Below are positions 1-5,988 of a stretch of DNA of 14,433 nucleotides, in pieces. The translations under genes were made by a program, and so were the position numbers. Location of the stretch: the NCBI GenBank assembly GCA_945221685.1, contig CALYNN010000021.1, forward strand, positions 1 through 14,433. Reading direction: 5' to 3'. The stretch's first letter is position 1, and each line of letters begins with the position of its first letter. The DNA is from an uncultured Clostridia bacterium (GTDB lineage Bacteria > Bacillota > Clostridia > Oscillospirales > Acutalibacteraceae). The notes beneath the pieces are model-generated. The model searched no databases and was not told where the DNA came from. It saw nothing but the letters and a program-made list of their open reading frames with translations.

Positions 1-599
1 TTCATAAACAGTCCGCCTATACCGCCTGTGGCAAGAATAATATCCGTTGCAAGAATTGCGCCCATTTCGCCGTATTCATCCTCGCACACAATACCCTGAC
101 AAACATTATCCTTTTCAATAAAATCAATCATTGTTGTTTGGGTAACAAGGGTGATATTTTCGCGCTTTTTTGCAATACTTAACAGGGTTGCCGTTATTTC
201 CTTGCCCGTTTCGTCCTTGTGGTGAAGAATACGGTTTTGCCTATGGGCACCCTCTCTTGTGTAGTCATAATCACCGTCGCCGTCGGTATCGAATTTAACG
301 CCCAATTCAACAAGAGTGTTTATTACATCGGTGGATGACTCAATCATAACCCTTACGGATTCGGGGTTGTTTTCGTAGTGGCCTGCCTTCATAGTATCTT
401 CAAAATAGCAGTTGAAATCGTCTATGCTTTTAAGCACGCACACTCCGCCCTGCGCCAAATAGGAGTCACATTCCTTAAGATTTTCCTTTGTTATAACAAG
501 AATATCCTTGTTTGCCGGCAGGCAAAGGGCAGCAAAAAGACCGGCAACGCCGCTGCCTACAATAACAACATCTGTTTTTATGTAATCCTTAAGTTCCAT
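1..599 (-). CDS. nadB: L-aspartate oxidase, N-terminal part (runs off the window)
   Basis: The first 199 codons of L-aspartate oxidase, the FAD enzyme that oxidises L-aspartate to iminoaspartate for NadA in de novo NAD synthesis. Near the N-terminus is a dinucleotide-binding motif, VVIVGSGVAGLFAAL. Downstream are SYLAQGGVCV, then REGAHRQNRILHHKDETG and later ILATGGIGGLF, all typical of NadB and of the related succinate dehydrogenase flavoproteins. The short N-terminus and the SYLAQGG motif favour NadB. The ATG at 599-597 is the only sensible start because an in-frame stop lies just upstream. Its ribosome binding site is weak: GAAAGG sits about 17 nt away. The rest of the gene, and probably nadC/nadA, lie left of the window. 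It is transcribed divergently from the gene at 721. Confidence 0.9.
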   Translation of the reverse strand, partial: MELKDYIKTDVVIVGSGVAGLFAALCLPANKDILVITKENLKECDSYLAQGGVCVLKSIDDFNCYFEDTMKAGHYENNPESVRVMIESSTDVINTLVELGVKFDTDGDGDYDYTREGAHRQNRILHHKDETGKEITATLLSIAKKRENITLVTQTTMIDFIEKDNVCQGIVCEDEYGEMGAILATDIILATGGIGGLFM

Positions 600-637
600 T
601 TTGTTTGAGCTATTAGCCTTTCTACTCGAAATATATA

Positions 638-668
638 AATAGGCATATCAAAAATAGATATACTTATT
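638..668. promoter_or_regulatory. inverted repeat over the nadB start site, candidate operator
   Basis: AATAGGCATATC (638-649) and GATATACTTATT (657-668) are inverted copies matching at 10 of 12 positions, separated by 7 A/T-rich bases. The repeat begins two bases downstream of the nadB -10 and covers the predicted start site, the classic place for a repressor operator. The repressor is not identifiable. An NAD-responsive factor such as NiaR would make sense for nadB, but I cannot confirm a match to its motif. Confidence 0.4.
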
Positions 669-670
669 CT

Positions 671-699
671 AATATATAATTATTTGCTTCTCTTGTCAA
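671..699 (-). promoter_or_regulatory. sigma-A-type promoter of nadB
   Basis: On the minus strand, TTGACA (699-694) is followed by exactly 17 nt and then TATATT (676-671). This is a perfect -35 and a near-consensus -10. The predicted start site is about 664-662, giving a leader of roughly 65 nt to the nadB ATG. Confidence 0.75.
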
Positions 700-720
700 G
701 ATTGATAATACAATTATGTT

Positions 721-1236
721 GTGGTATTATTAGGACGAAAGAAAATAATTTGCGAAAAAACCGACGCACAGGGTTCTTTAAAAAAGCACGCTCTTGCCCT
801 GCTTCATCGCGGTATTGACGCGCCCGACAAAAAGAAATTTGCCGACAGGCTTACTGCGCTTCAGCTAAACGGAGACAGACTTTCCGTTGCTTATCCCGTT
901 GCAAAAAGGCTATTTAATACAATTAAGAGCGACACGGTGAGAGATTTATATTCAAGGCTGAAAAAAATCGGTGCCGCTTCGCTGATAGACAGGCAGGGTG
1001 CCGAAAAATTTAAGGATAAAAAAATTATTGAAATTATTGACGAAATATGGCTCAGTGCTCTTGACGGAGGTATAAATAAATACGAAAGAGGCAGTGATTA
1101 TTACAACCTGATAATGTCTGCAATTTCCGCTCCGAGCAAAATTTTGAAAAATAATAACGATATGAAAAAATTAATTTTTGCTATGGATAATATTCTTACA
1201 GGCGGCAGGTATAATAATCAGGTAGACACCTTATAA
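721..1236 (+). CDS. hypothetical protein, 171 aa, unrecognised
   Basis: An open frame of 171 codons, divergent from nadB. I do not recognise the family. The product is soluble, lysine- and isoleucine-rich, with no signal peptide or membrane segment. It appears mostly helical, with a middle segment around LYSRLKKIGAASLIDRQG and a C-terminal segment around SDYYNLIMSAISAPSKIL. The start is doubtful. The first possible codon is GTG at 721, an in-frame stop lies at 703-705, and no Shine-Dalgarno sequence precedes it. An ATG at 716 is in another frame and stops after five codons. The gene may be leaderless, start elsewhere, or be N-terminally eroded. Codon use matches its neighbours, so I believe it is a real coding region. 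No clear terminator follows. Confidence 0.6.
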   Translation: MVLLGRKKIICEKTDAQGSLKKHALALLHRGIDAPDKKKFADRLTALQLNGDRLSVAYPVAKRLFNTIKSDTVRDLYSRLKKIGAASLIDRQGAEKFKDKKIIEIIDEIWLSALDGGINKYERGSDYYNLIMSAISAPSKILKNNNDMKKLIFAMDNILTGGRYNNQVDTL

Positions 1237-1279
1237 AACCGCAAACAACAAAGGGTATATATTTTATTTAAAAATAGTA

Positions 1280-1308
1280 TTGACAATTTGGTAACAGCGT
1301 GTTACTAT
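1280..1308 (+). promoter_or_regulatory. promoter P1 in the gap upstream of murA
   Basis: TTGACA (1280-1285), a 17-nt spacer, and TACTAT (1303-1308). The predicted start is near 1315, about 280 nt before murA, so it would give a long leader or a separate short transcript. Its spacer and -10 contain the inverted GTAACA/TGTTAC repeat, implying control by a DNA-binding protein. Confidence 0.6.
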
Positions 1309-1317
1309 TTTGTTACC
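1290..1317. promoter_or_regulatory. GTAACA-N3-TGTTAC palindrome plus a third half-site
   Basis: GTAACA (1291-1296), GCG, then TGTTAC (1300-1305) form a perfect palindrome inside promoter P1. A second TGTTAC lies at 1311-1316, exactly 11 bp after the first, one DNA helical turn. The outer bases also match as GGTAAC (1290) and GTTACC (1317). This has the shape of a transcription factor operator; the factor is unknown. Confidence 0.45.
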
Positions 1318-1364
1318 CTGTAAGGGCACAATATTTTGTTGAATTTTTCATATTAACAAAAACT

Positions 1365-1411
1365 ACACAATATATAGTATGTAATAAATGCAAGTCCACA
1401 ATTTAGACAGC
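1365..1411. promoter_or_regulatory. NrdR-box-like site with a possible weak second box
   Basis: ACACAATATATAGTAT (1365-1380) matches the NrdR box as I recall it (ACACWATATATWGTGT) at 15 of 16 positions. A second segment at 1396-1411 begins CCACAAT and matches only about 10 of 16, but it starts exactly 31 bp after the first, the spacing described for paired NrdR boxes. The pair ends just before the -35 of P2. NrdR normally represses ribonucleotide reductase genes, none of which are in the window. The AT-rich core makes a chance match possible. Confidence 0.35.
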
Positions 1412-1413
1412 TT

Positions 1414-1441
1414 TTGACATTGGTTACATTTTGGATAAAAT
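1414..1441 (+). promoter_or_regulatory. promoter P2 upstream of murA
   Basis: TTGACA (1414-1419), a 16-nt spacer, and TAAAAT (1436-1441). The predicted start is near 1448, giving a leader of about 145 nt to murA. A 13-bp palindrome, ATATAC-C-GTATAT (1440-1452), overlaps the end of the -10 and the start site. Confidence 0.55.
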
Positions 1442-1454
1442 ATACCGTATATGA

Positions 1455-1483
1455 TTTATTTTAGCGTGTTTATTTGCTATAAT
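1455..1483 (+). promoter_or_regulatory. promoter P3, extended -10, probable main murA promoter
   Basis: A consensus TATAAT (1478-1483) is preceded by TGC, making an extended -10 (TGnTATAAT). The -35 at 1455-1460 is poor (TTTATT), which an extended -10 can tolerate. The predicted start is near 1490, leaving a leader of about 105 nt. Between it and murA I see no hairpin or gene. Confidence 0.6.
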
Positions 1484-1594
1484 ATGAATGTTTGCAAAAT
1501 ACATAATTTCTTTACTTAATGTAAAGGATAATAATGAAACTGATTTTTAACTTAATTTCGATATAAATACCCGTAAAAGAGAGGTGTACGGTGC

Positions 1595-2887
1595 TTGGAA
1601 AACTTTGTTATTCAAGGCGGCCATGAGCTTTTCGGCGAAGTAAATATTAGCGGAGCCAAAAATGCCGCTGTTGCTATTTTACCCGCGGCGCTTTTATGCG
1701 ACGATGTAGTTCGTATTGAAAACATTCCCAACATCAGCGATGTTAGTTTAATAATTCATATTCTTGACCGTATGGGTGCAGGAATAAAAATGATAAATTC
1801 AAATACAATCGAAATTGATTCGCGCTCGGTGGTATGCCAGGCGGTGCCCGATGATTTGGCTTCTCATTTTCGTGCAAGCTATTACCTTGTGGGCGTTATG
1901 CTGGGCAGATTTAAAAGCGCAGAGGTTGCCATGCCCGGCGGCTGTGATTTCGGCACAAGACCTATTGACCTTCACCTTAAGGGCTTCAGAATGTTGGGCG
2001 CCGACGCTAATATTGTTAACGGAATGGTATGCGCCAACGCGGAAAAGCTTGTAGGCTCTTCAATATATATGGACCAGGTTTCCGTTGGTGCAACAATAAA
2101 TGTTATGCTGGCGGCAGTGCTTGCAAGAGGGCTTACGGTTATTGAAAACGCCGCAAAGGAGCCGCATATTGTTGATTTGGCAAACTTCTTAAATTCAATG
2201 GGTGCAGATGTTCGCGGAGCAGGAACCGATGTTATAAAAATCCGCGGAGTAGAAAAGCTTCACGGCTGCTCCTATTCCATTATTCCCGACCAGATTGAAG
2301 CAGGAACATATATGGTTGCCGCCGCCACCTGCGGAGGCGATGTGCTTGTTAAAAATATTATACCAAAGCACCTTGAATCAATAAGTGCAAAGCTCATTGA
2401 AGCAGGCGCAGAGATTATTGAATATGACGACGCAATAAGAGTAACTCGCTTTAAAGAGCTTACCCGCTGTAATGTTAAAACAATGCCCCATCCCGGCTTT
2501 CCAACCGATATGCAGCCGCAAATGGCAGTGCTTCTTTCTCTTTCAAAGGGCACAAGTATTCTTACCGAGGGCGTGTGGGACAGCCGCTTTCAGTATGTAA
2601 GCCAGCTTCTGAAGATGGGTGCAGATATTCAGGTTGACGGCAAAATTGCAGTTATTGAGGGCGTTAAGGAGCTTACAGGCGTTAAGGTTAAGGCAACCGA
2701 CCTAAGAGCAGGTGCCGCAATGATTATTGCAGGCCTTGCCGCAAGGGGCGAAACAATTGTTGAGAATGTTGTGTATGTTGACCGCGGCTACGAGGATGTT
2801 GTAGAAAAGCTCAGCGCATTAGGCGCAGATATTAAGCGTATAACCGTTAACGACGCAGATACAGAAACGGTGCAAAGCGCAGGATAA
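1595..2887 (+). CDS. murA: UDP-N-acetylglucosamine 1-carboxyvinyltransferase
   Basis: MurA transfers enolpyruvate from PEP to UDP-GlcNAc, the first committed step of peptidoglycan synthesis in the cytoplasm. The 430-residue length is normal for the family. Visible catalytic features, with E. coli-like numbering, are SGAKNA with Lys22/Asn23, the loop MPGGCDFGTRPIDLH with the PEP-reactive and fosfomycin-target Cys117, HPGFPTDMQPQ with Asp305, and a C-terminal VDRGYEDVVEKLSALGADI. The two-domain inside-out alpha/beta barrel repeats are evident as recurring GAD/GAE motifs. The start is TTG at 1595, supported by GAGGTG at 1581-1586 with 8-nt spacing; the nearby GTG at 1591 is out of frame. Firmicutes often carry two MurA paralogues, and I cannot tell which this is. 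A hairpin terminator follows. Confidence 0.96.
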   Translation: MENFVIQGGHELFGEVNISGAKNAAVAILPAALLCDDVVRIENIPNISDVSLIIHILDRMGAGIKMINSNTIEIDSRSVVCQAVPDDLASHFRASYYLVGVMLGRFKSAEVAMPGGCDFGTRPIDLHLKGFRMLGADANIVNGMVCANAEKLVGSSIYMDQVSVGATINVMLAAVLARGLTVIENAAKEPHIVDLANFLNSMGADVRGAGTDVIKIRGVEKLHGCSYSIIPDQIEAGTYMVAAATCGGDVLVKNIIPKHLESISAKLIEAGAEIIEYDDAIRVTRFKELTRCNVKTMPHPGFPTDMQPQMAVLLSLSKGTSILTEGVWDSRFQYVSQLLKMGADIQVDGKIAVIEGVKELTGVKVKATDLRAGAAMIIAGLAARGETIVENVVYVDRGYEDVVEKLSALGADIKRITVNDADTETVQSAG

Positions 2888-2897
2888 CTAACAATTC

Positions 2898-2938
2898 AAG
2901 CGTATCCGCAATCGGATACGCTTTACCTATTTTTATAT
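2898..2938 (+). terminator. intrinsic terminator after murA
   Basis: A perfect 10-bp stem, AAGCGTATCC (2898-2907) with GGATACGCTT (2914-2923), has a 6-nt loop and is followed by a T-rich tail with a run of five Ts. It lies 11 bases after the murA stop, so walJ-rlmH may depend on read-through or on a promoter I could not place in the short gap. Confidence 0.8.
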
Positions 2939-2961
2939 TTATATTTGAAAACGGAGTAATT

Positions 2962-3750
2962 ATGGCAAAGGTGTGTCAGCTTTTTTCAGGAAGCAGCGGA
3001 AATTCAATACTGATTTCGTCAAAGGGGCATAATCTGCTGATAGACATAGGCGTTTCTGCAAAGCGCTGCGAGCAGGCGCTGATGAATATAGGTATTGACC
3101 CTGGCAGTATTGACGCCGTGCTTGTTACCCACGAGCACAGTGACCATACAAAAGGCGTAAGGGTTTTTGCCTCTCGCCACAAAATACCGGTTTTTGCAGG
3201 CGACGGCTGTATCGACAGGCTTTATGCCGATAATATTGTTAATGATAAAATTGAAGTGTTGGGCATTGACCGGCACATTCAGCTTTCGGGAATGGAAATA
3301 CTCAGCTTCCGCCTAAGCCACGACAGCGTTGATTGCCGAGGATACAGAATTAATCTTCCCGAGGGCAGAAGCGTTTCCGTATGCACCGACACAGGATATA
3401 TTACAGAAAATGCCAAGGAGGTTTTAAAGGGAACGGATTTGATTTTTATTGAGTCCAACCACGAAACCTCAATGCTTATGGCAGGCAGCTATACCTATAT
3501 GCTGAAGCAGAGAATTTTGGGCGATAAGGGGCATCTTTCAAACTTTGCCTGCAGCGAATACATAAAGGAGCTTGCTCAAAGCGGCACAACAAGATTTGTG
3601 CTTTCCCACTTAAGCCAAGAAAATAATATGCCCGAAATTGCAAGGCAGACTGCAGTTTCCGCTTTAAGCGAAATAGGCCTTCAGCAGGACAGGGATTACA
3701 GGCTTTATGTTTCTCCTCCCGAAAATACAGGAGGTGTAATAGCGTTATGA
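2962..3750 (+). CDS. walJ: MBL-fold metallohydrolase, WalJ/YycJ family
   Basis: A 262-residue metallo-beta-lactamase-fold protein. It begins MAKVCQLFSGSSGNSILI, the hallmark of the YycJ/WalJ group. The metal-binding motif THEHSDHTKG (His57, His59, Asp61, His62) is intact, followed by CTDTGYIT around Asp142 and LSHLSQENN with His216. In Bacillus and relatives walJ sits beside the WalRK cell-wall regulators and is linked to cell wall and cell division or DNA repair; the exact substrate is not settled. Here the walRK genes are absent and the upstream neighbour is murA. The start has GGAG at 2953-2956 with 5-nt spacing. Its stop overlaps rlmH (ATGA), so the two are translationally coupled. Confidence 0.9.
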   Translation: MAKVCQLFSGSSGNSILISSKGHNLLIDIGVSAKRCEQALMNIGIDPGSIDAVLVTHEHSDHTKGVRVFASRHKIPVFAGDGCIDRLYADNIVNDKIEVLGIDRHIQLSGMEILSFRLSHDSVDCRGYRINLPEGRSVSVCTDTGYITENAKEVLKGTDLIFIESNHETSMLMAGSYTYMLKQRILGDKGHLSNFACSEYIKELAQSGTTRFVLSHLSQENNMPEIARQTAVSALSEIGLQQDRDYRLYVSPPENTGGVIAL

Positions 3751-4226
3751 TAAATGTTACCGTTATTGCAGTAGGCAGGCTTAAGGAAAAATATCTGCGC
3801 GAGGGCTGTCAGGAATATATAAAAAGACTTGGCGGCTACGCAAAGGTAAGCGTTATTGAAATTGACGAGGAGCGCTGCTCGGTAAATCCCTCGGCGGCGG
3901 AAATTGAAGGCGTAATAAAAAAAGAGGGCGAAAGAATTATTGCAAGGCTTCCCAAGGGTGCGGCGGTAATTCCCCTTTGTATTGAGGGAACGCAGTATTC
4001 AAGTCCCGATTTTTCAAGGCTTATTGAAGGCATTTCTCAAACAAGCTCAAGCATATGCTTTGTTATCGGCGGCTCCTACGGCTTAAGCGATGCCGTAAAA
4101 TCCCTTGGCAGACACAGGCTTTCCTTCGGGAAAATGACCTTGCCTCATCAGCTTGCAAGAATGGTACTGCTTGAGCAGATTTACAGGGCCTTTTCTATTT
4201 TGGGCAATTCAAAATATCATAAATAA
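3747..4226 (+). CDS. rlmH: 23S rRNA (pseudouridine1915-N3)-methyltransferase
   Basis: RlmH is a SPOUT-class SAM-dependent methyltransferase that methylates pseudouridine 1915 in helix 69 of 23S rRNA on the assembled 70S ribosome. The 159-residue length is standard. It begins INVTVIAVGRLKEKYLREG, the SAM-knot motif is FVIGGSYGLSDAV (residues 105-117), and the conserved tail runs SFGKMTLPHQLARMVLLEQIYRAFSILGNSKYHK, ending in the characteristic YHK. The ATG overlaps the walJ stop by four bases and has GGAGGTG about 10 nt upstream, inside walJ. The walJ-rlmH neighbourhood is common in Firmicutes. Confidence 0.96.
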   Translation: MINVTVIAVGRLKEKYLREGCQEYIKRLGGYAKVSVIEIDEERCSVNPSAAEIEGVIKKEGERIIARLPKGAAVIPLCIEGTQYSSPDFSRLIEGISQTSSSICFVIGGSYGLSDAVKSLGRHRLSFGKMTLPHQLARMVLLEQIYRAFSILGNSKYHK

Positions 4227-4240
4227 TTTGCCTTTCTTTG

Positions 4241-4269
4241 TTTACAACAGTATTTCATAATGGTATAAT
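4241..4269 (+). promoter_or_regulatory. hpt promoter with extended -10
   Basis: TTTACA (4241-4246), a 17-nt spacer, and TATAAT (4264-4269) preceded by TGG, giving both a good -35 and an extended -10. The predicted start is near 4276, about 22 nt before the hpt ATG, which leaves room only for the ribosome binding site. Confidence 0.75.
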
Positions 4270-4297
4270 ACCTTAGTGGCTGAACGGAGGAAAAGTT

Positions 4298-4837
4298 ATG
4301 AACAAGGATATTGAAAGAATTTTGGTAACAGAGGAGGAGCTTCACGCCATTTCAAAAAAGCTGGGCGAAAAAATCACCCGGGATTTTGCAGGCAAAAAGC
4401 TTCTTGTTATAGGAGTGCTTAAAGGCTCAATATACTTTTTAACCGACCTTTCAAGGTATATTGATTTGCCCTGCCATATTGATTTTATTCAGGCGTCAAG
4501 CTATGGCGATTCAACCGAATCCAGCGGAGTAATTACAATTACCAAGGATGTTGACAAGGATTTAAGCGGCTTTGATGTTTTGCTTGTTGAGGATATTCTC
4601 GATACAGGCAACACCCTTAAATATATTCACGATATGCTTTCAACCCGTAATGCCGAGTCAATCTCCGTTGTTACCCTGCTCGATAAGCCGTCAAGAAGAA
4701 AGGCTAATATTAAAGCCGACTATGTGGGCGTAGATGTGCCAAACGAATTTGTTGTCGGCTACGGTCTTGATTTTAACCAGTACTACAGAAATCTGCCGTA
4801 TATAGGAGTGCTTAAAAGAAGCGTTTACGAGGACTGA
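4298..4837 (+). CDS. hpt: hypoxanthine (guanine) phosphoribosyltransferase
   Basis: Hpt joins hypoxanthine or guanine with PRPP to make IMP or GMP in purine salvage. The 179-residue length fits. Key features are VIGVLKGSIYFLTDL near residues 37-51, the PRPP-binding motif VEDILDTGNTL (97-107), the purine-contacting Lys130 in LLDKPSRR, and FVVGYGLDFNQYYRNLPYIGVLK at the C-terminus. The ATG has GGAGG at 4286-4290 with 7-nt spacing. In many Firmicutes hpt sits between tilS and ftsH; here it stands alone with its own promoter. The next transcription unit's -35 starts one base after its stop codon, and no separate hpt terminator is visible. Confidence 0.95.
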   Translation: MNKDIERILVTEEELHAISKKLGEKITRDFAGKKLLVIGVLKGSIYFLTDLSRYIDLPCHIDFIQASSYGDSTESSGVITITKDVDKDLSGFDVLLVEDILDTGNTLKYIHDMLSTRNAESISVVTLLDKPSRRKANIKADYVGVDVPNEFVVGYGLDFNQYYRNLPYIGVLKRSVYED

Positions 4838-4865
4838 TTGACAGTTTGGTTTTATATTGTATAAT
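4838..4865 (+). promoter_or_regulatory. promoter of the cobalamin-riboswitch operon
   Basis: TTGACA (4838-4843), a 16-nt spacer, and TATAAT (4860-4865), both hexamers perfect. The predicted start is near 4872, so the transcript begins about 20 nt before the riboswitch aptamer. Confidence 0.8.
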
Positions 4866-4890
4866 ATAACATAACAGTACAAATAAATAT

Positions 4891-5064
4891 TTTCGCGGTT
4901 TTCGGTACTATCAAATACCGAAATTAAAAGGGAATCAAGTGCAAATCTTGAGCAACCGCCATTACCGTAATTGACGAAAAGGCCGCACTGTGCCATTGGG
5001 AAACCGAGAAGGCGCGGCCCTGCAGTATTACTGCTTTATCATAAGTCGGGAGACCTGCCGCAAA
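4891..5064 (+). promoter_or_regulatory. cobalamin (B12) riboswitch aptamer
   Basis: The conserved cobalamin-riboswitch blocks appear in order: AAAAGGGAA, then a GTGcAAATC-type loop closed by TCAAG/CTTGA, then GCAACCGCC and CCGTAA, then CACTG and GAGAAGGC, and finally GTCGGGAGACCTGCC. Supporting stems include GCGG (4895-4898) with CCGC (5058-5061) as closing helix, TTCGGTA (4901-4907) with TACCGAA (4916-4922), and GGCCGC (4981-4986) with GCGGCC (5014-5019). Such RNAs bind adenosyl- or other cobalamins and usually switch off uptake or synthesis genes when B12 is plentiful. A terminator lies 65 nt downstream, implying transcriptional control of the two exported proteins that follow. Confidence 0.92.
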
Positions 5065-5128
5065 CGAAATTCAGCTTTTGGGCAAGAGGGAAAGCGAAGA
5101 ATTTTACATAAGTCATTGCGTAAATTCT

Positions 5129-5156
5129 GCCCTGCTGTCTGCAGGGCTTTTGTTTT
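5129..5156 (+). terminator. riboswitch-controlled intrinsic terminator
   Basis: GCCCTGC (5129-5135) pairs with GCAGGGC (5141-5147) around a 5-nt loop, followed by TTTTGTTTT. It lies between the aptamer and the first gene, the position of an expression platform. Its 3' arm, CTGCAGGGC (5139-5147), is also a perfect 9-nt complement of GCCCTGCAG at 5017-5025 inside the aptamer region, a possible antiterminator pairing. Confidence 0.85.
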
Positions 5157-5185
5157 GCCCAACCCAAGCTACGAAAGGAGGCGTA

Positions 5186-5200
5186 ATGCAAATAAAATGA
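5186..5200 (+). CDS. possible four-codon leader ORF (MQIK)
   Basis: The strong AAAGGAGG at 5174-5181 is ideally spaced (4 nt) for the ATG at 5186, which encodes only Met-Gln-Ile-Lys before TGA at 5198-5200. That stop overlaps the lipoprotein ATG (5197) as ATGA. The lipoprotein start itself is 15 nt from the Shine-Dalgarno, longer than usual. This could be a reinitiation leader or coincidence; no peptide is proven. Confidence 0.35.
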   Translation: MQIK

Positions 5201-5955
5201 AAAATAAAATAAATCGTTTTTGCCTTTGCTTAATTTCTGCATTGCTGTGCCTTTGCCTTTTAGGCGGCTGTGCGAGCGGTTTTGAAGAAGCCCCAAGGGT
5301 ATCAACAACTGCCCCTGTTTCTCAAGACCAAGACGAGTCGGCTATGACGGAAAAAGAAGCCAAGGAAAAAGAGACAGTTAAAGCAAAGGAGCAAAGCAGT
5401 ACCTCCAAGGCGCAGTCAACTGCCGAGAAATCCTACGAAGCTTCGGTCGCCTATAAAAAAGCCACTGCAAAAGCAAGCACAACATCGGCAAAGAAAAAGA
5501 CCGCAACTGCAAAAAAAGCCTCCTCCCAAAAGGAAAAGACTACTGCTCCCTCATATGCCAAGGCAACCACCGCCGCCTCTGAGGAGGAGTATATTTCCTG
5601 CACCGTGGAAATCGAGTGCAAAAGCATACTCGGTAATATGGACAGCCTTAAAAAAGGTCACGAGGCGTATGTTCCGTCCGACGGCGTAATTATGAGCCGA
5701 GTCAGCGTTACCGTAAAAAATAAAAGCAGTGTTTATGACGCGGTAATGCTTGCCTGCGAAAAGCAGGGCGTATCCGTAAATTCCGTAAACAGTGCCTACG
5801 GAAAATATATTGCAGGCTTTAATAATATTGACGAAAAGGACTGCGGCGCTCAAAGCGGCTGGATGTATACGGTCAACGGTGCTTATCCGTCAAAAAGCTG
5901 TGATAAGTATATTTTAAAAAATCACGACAGTATAGCCTTCACCTATACTTGCTGA
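5197..5955 (+). CDS. lipoprotein with DUF4430 / transcobalamin-C-terminal-like domain
   Basis: A 252-residue exported lipoprotein. Residues 1-24 are a signal peptide with a lipobox, LLGG before Cys25. Residues 30-130 form a Lys/Ala/Thr/Ser-rich low-complexity linker, probably spanning the cell wall. Residues 131-252 are a DUF4430 domain, with IECKSILGNMD near the start, VPSDGVIM, YIAGFNNIDEKDCG, SGWMYTVNGAYPSKSCDKYILKNHDSI and a terminal YTC. This family resembles the beta domain of animal transcobalamin and intrinsic factor, which closes over cobalamin. Six cysteines (135, 141, 187, 216, 235, 252) could form disulfides. The open frame extends upstream to 4990 through the riboswitch, but the signal peptide and AAAGGAGG place the start at 5197. 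B12 riboswitch control supports a role in corrinoid capture; the ligand is inferred. Confidence 0.88.
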   Translation: MKNKINRFCLCLISALLCLCLLGGCASGFEEAPRVSTTAPVSQDQDESAMTEKEAKEKETVKAKEQSSTSKAQSTAEKSYEASVAYKKATAKASTTSAKKKTATAKKASSQKEKTTAPSYAKATTAASEEEYISCTVEIECKSILGNMDSLKKGHEAYVPSDGVIMSRVSVTVKNKSSVYDAVMLACEKQGVSVNSVNSAYGKYIAGFNNIDEKDCGAQSGWMYTVNGAYPSKSCDKYILKNHDSIAFTYTC

Positions 5956-5988
5956 TATTAATTAATTATTTATTTAGGAGGAAACAAA

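Noticed and set aside
378..608. Plus-strand frame antisense to nadB
   Set aside because: It is the complement of a clearly conserved nadB coding sequence and has no family resemblance or ribosome site.
1326..1341. A further NrdR-like segment upstream (GCACAATATTTTGTTG)
   Set aside because: Only 12 of 16 matches and 39 bp from the better box, which is not the expected spacing; likely chance in AT-rich DNA.
2272..2553. Minus-strand frame inside murA
   Set aside because: Shadow of the conserved murA reading frame with no independent support. The same applies to the other antisense frames in the window.
4990..5196. A longer version of the lipoprotein gene starting at ATG 4990
   Set aside because: It would translate through the cobalamin riboswitch and terminator, has no ribosome site, and would bury the signal peptide and lipobox 70 residues inside the protein.
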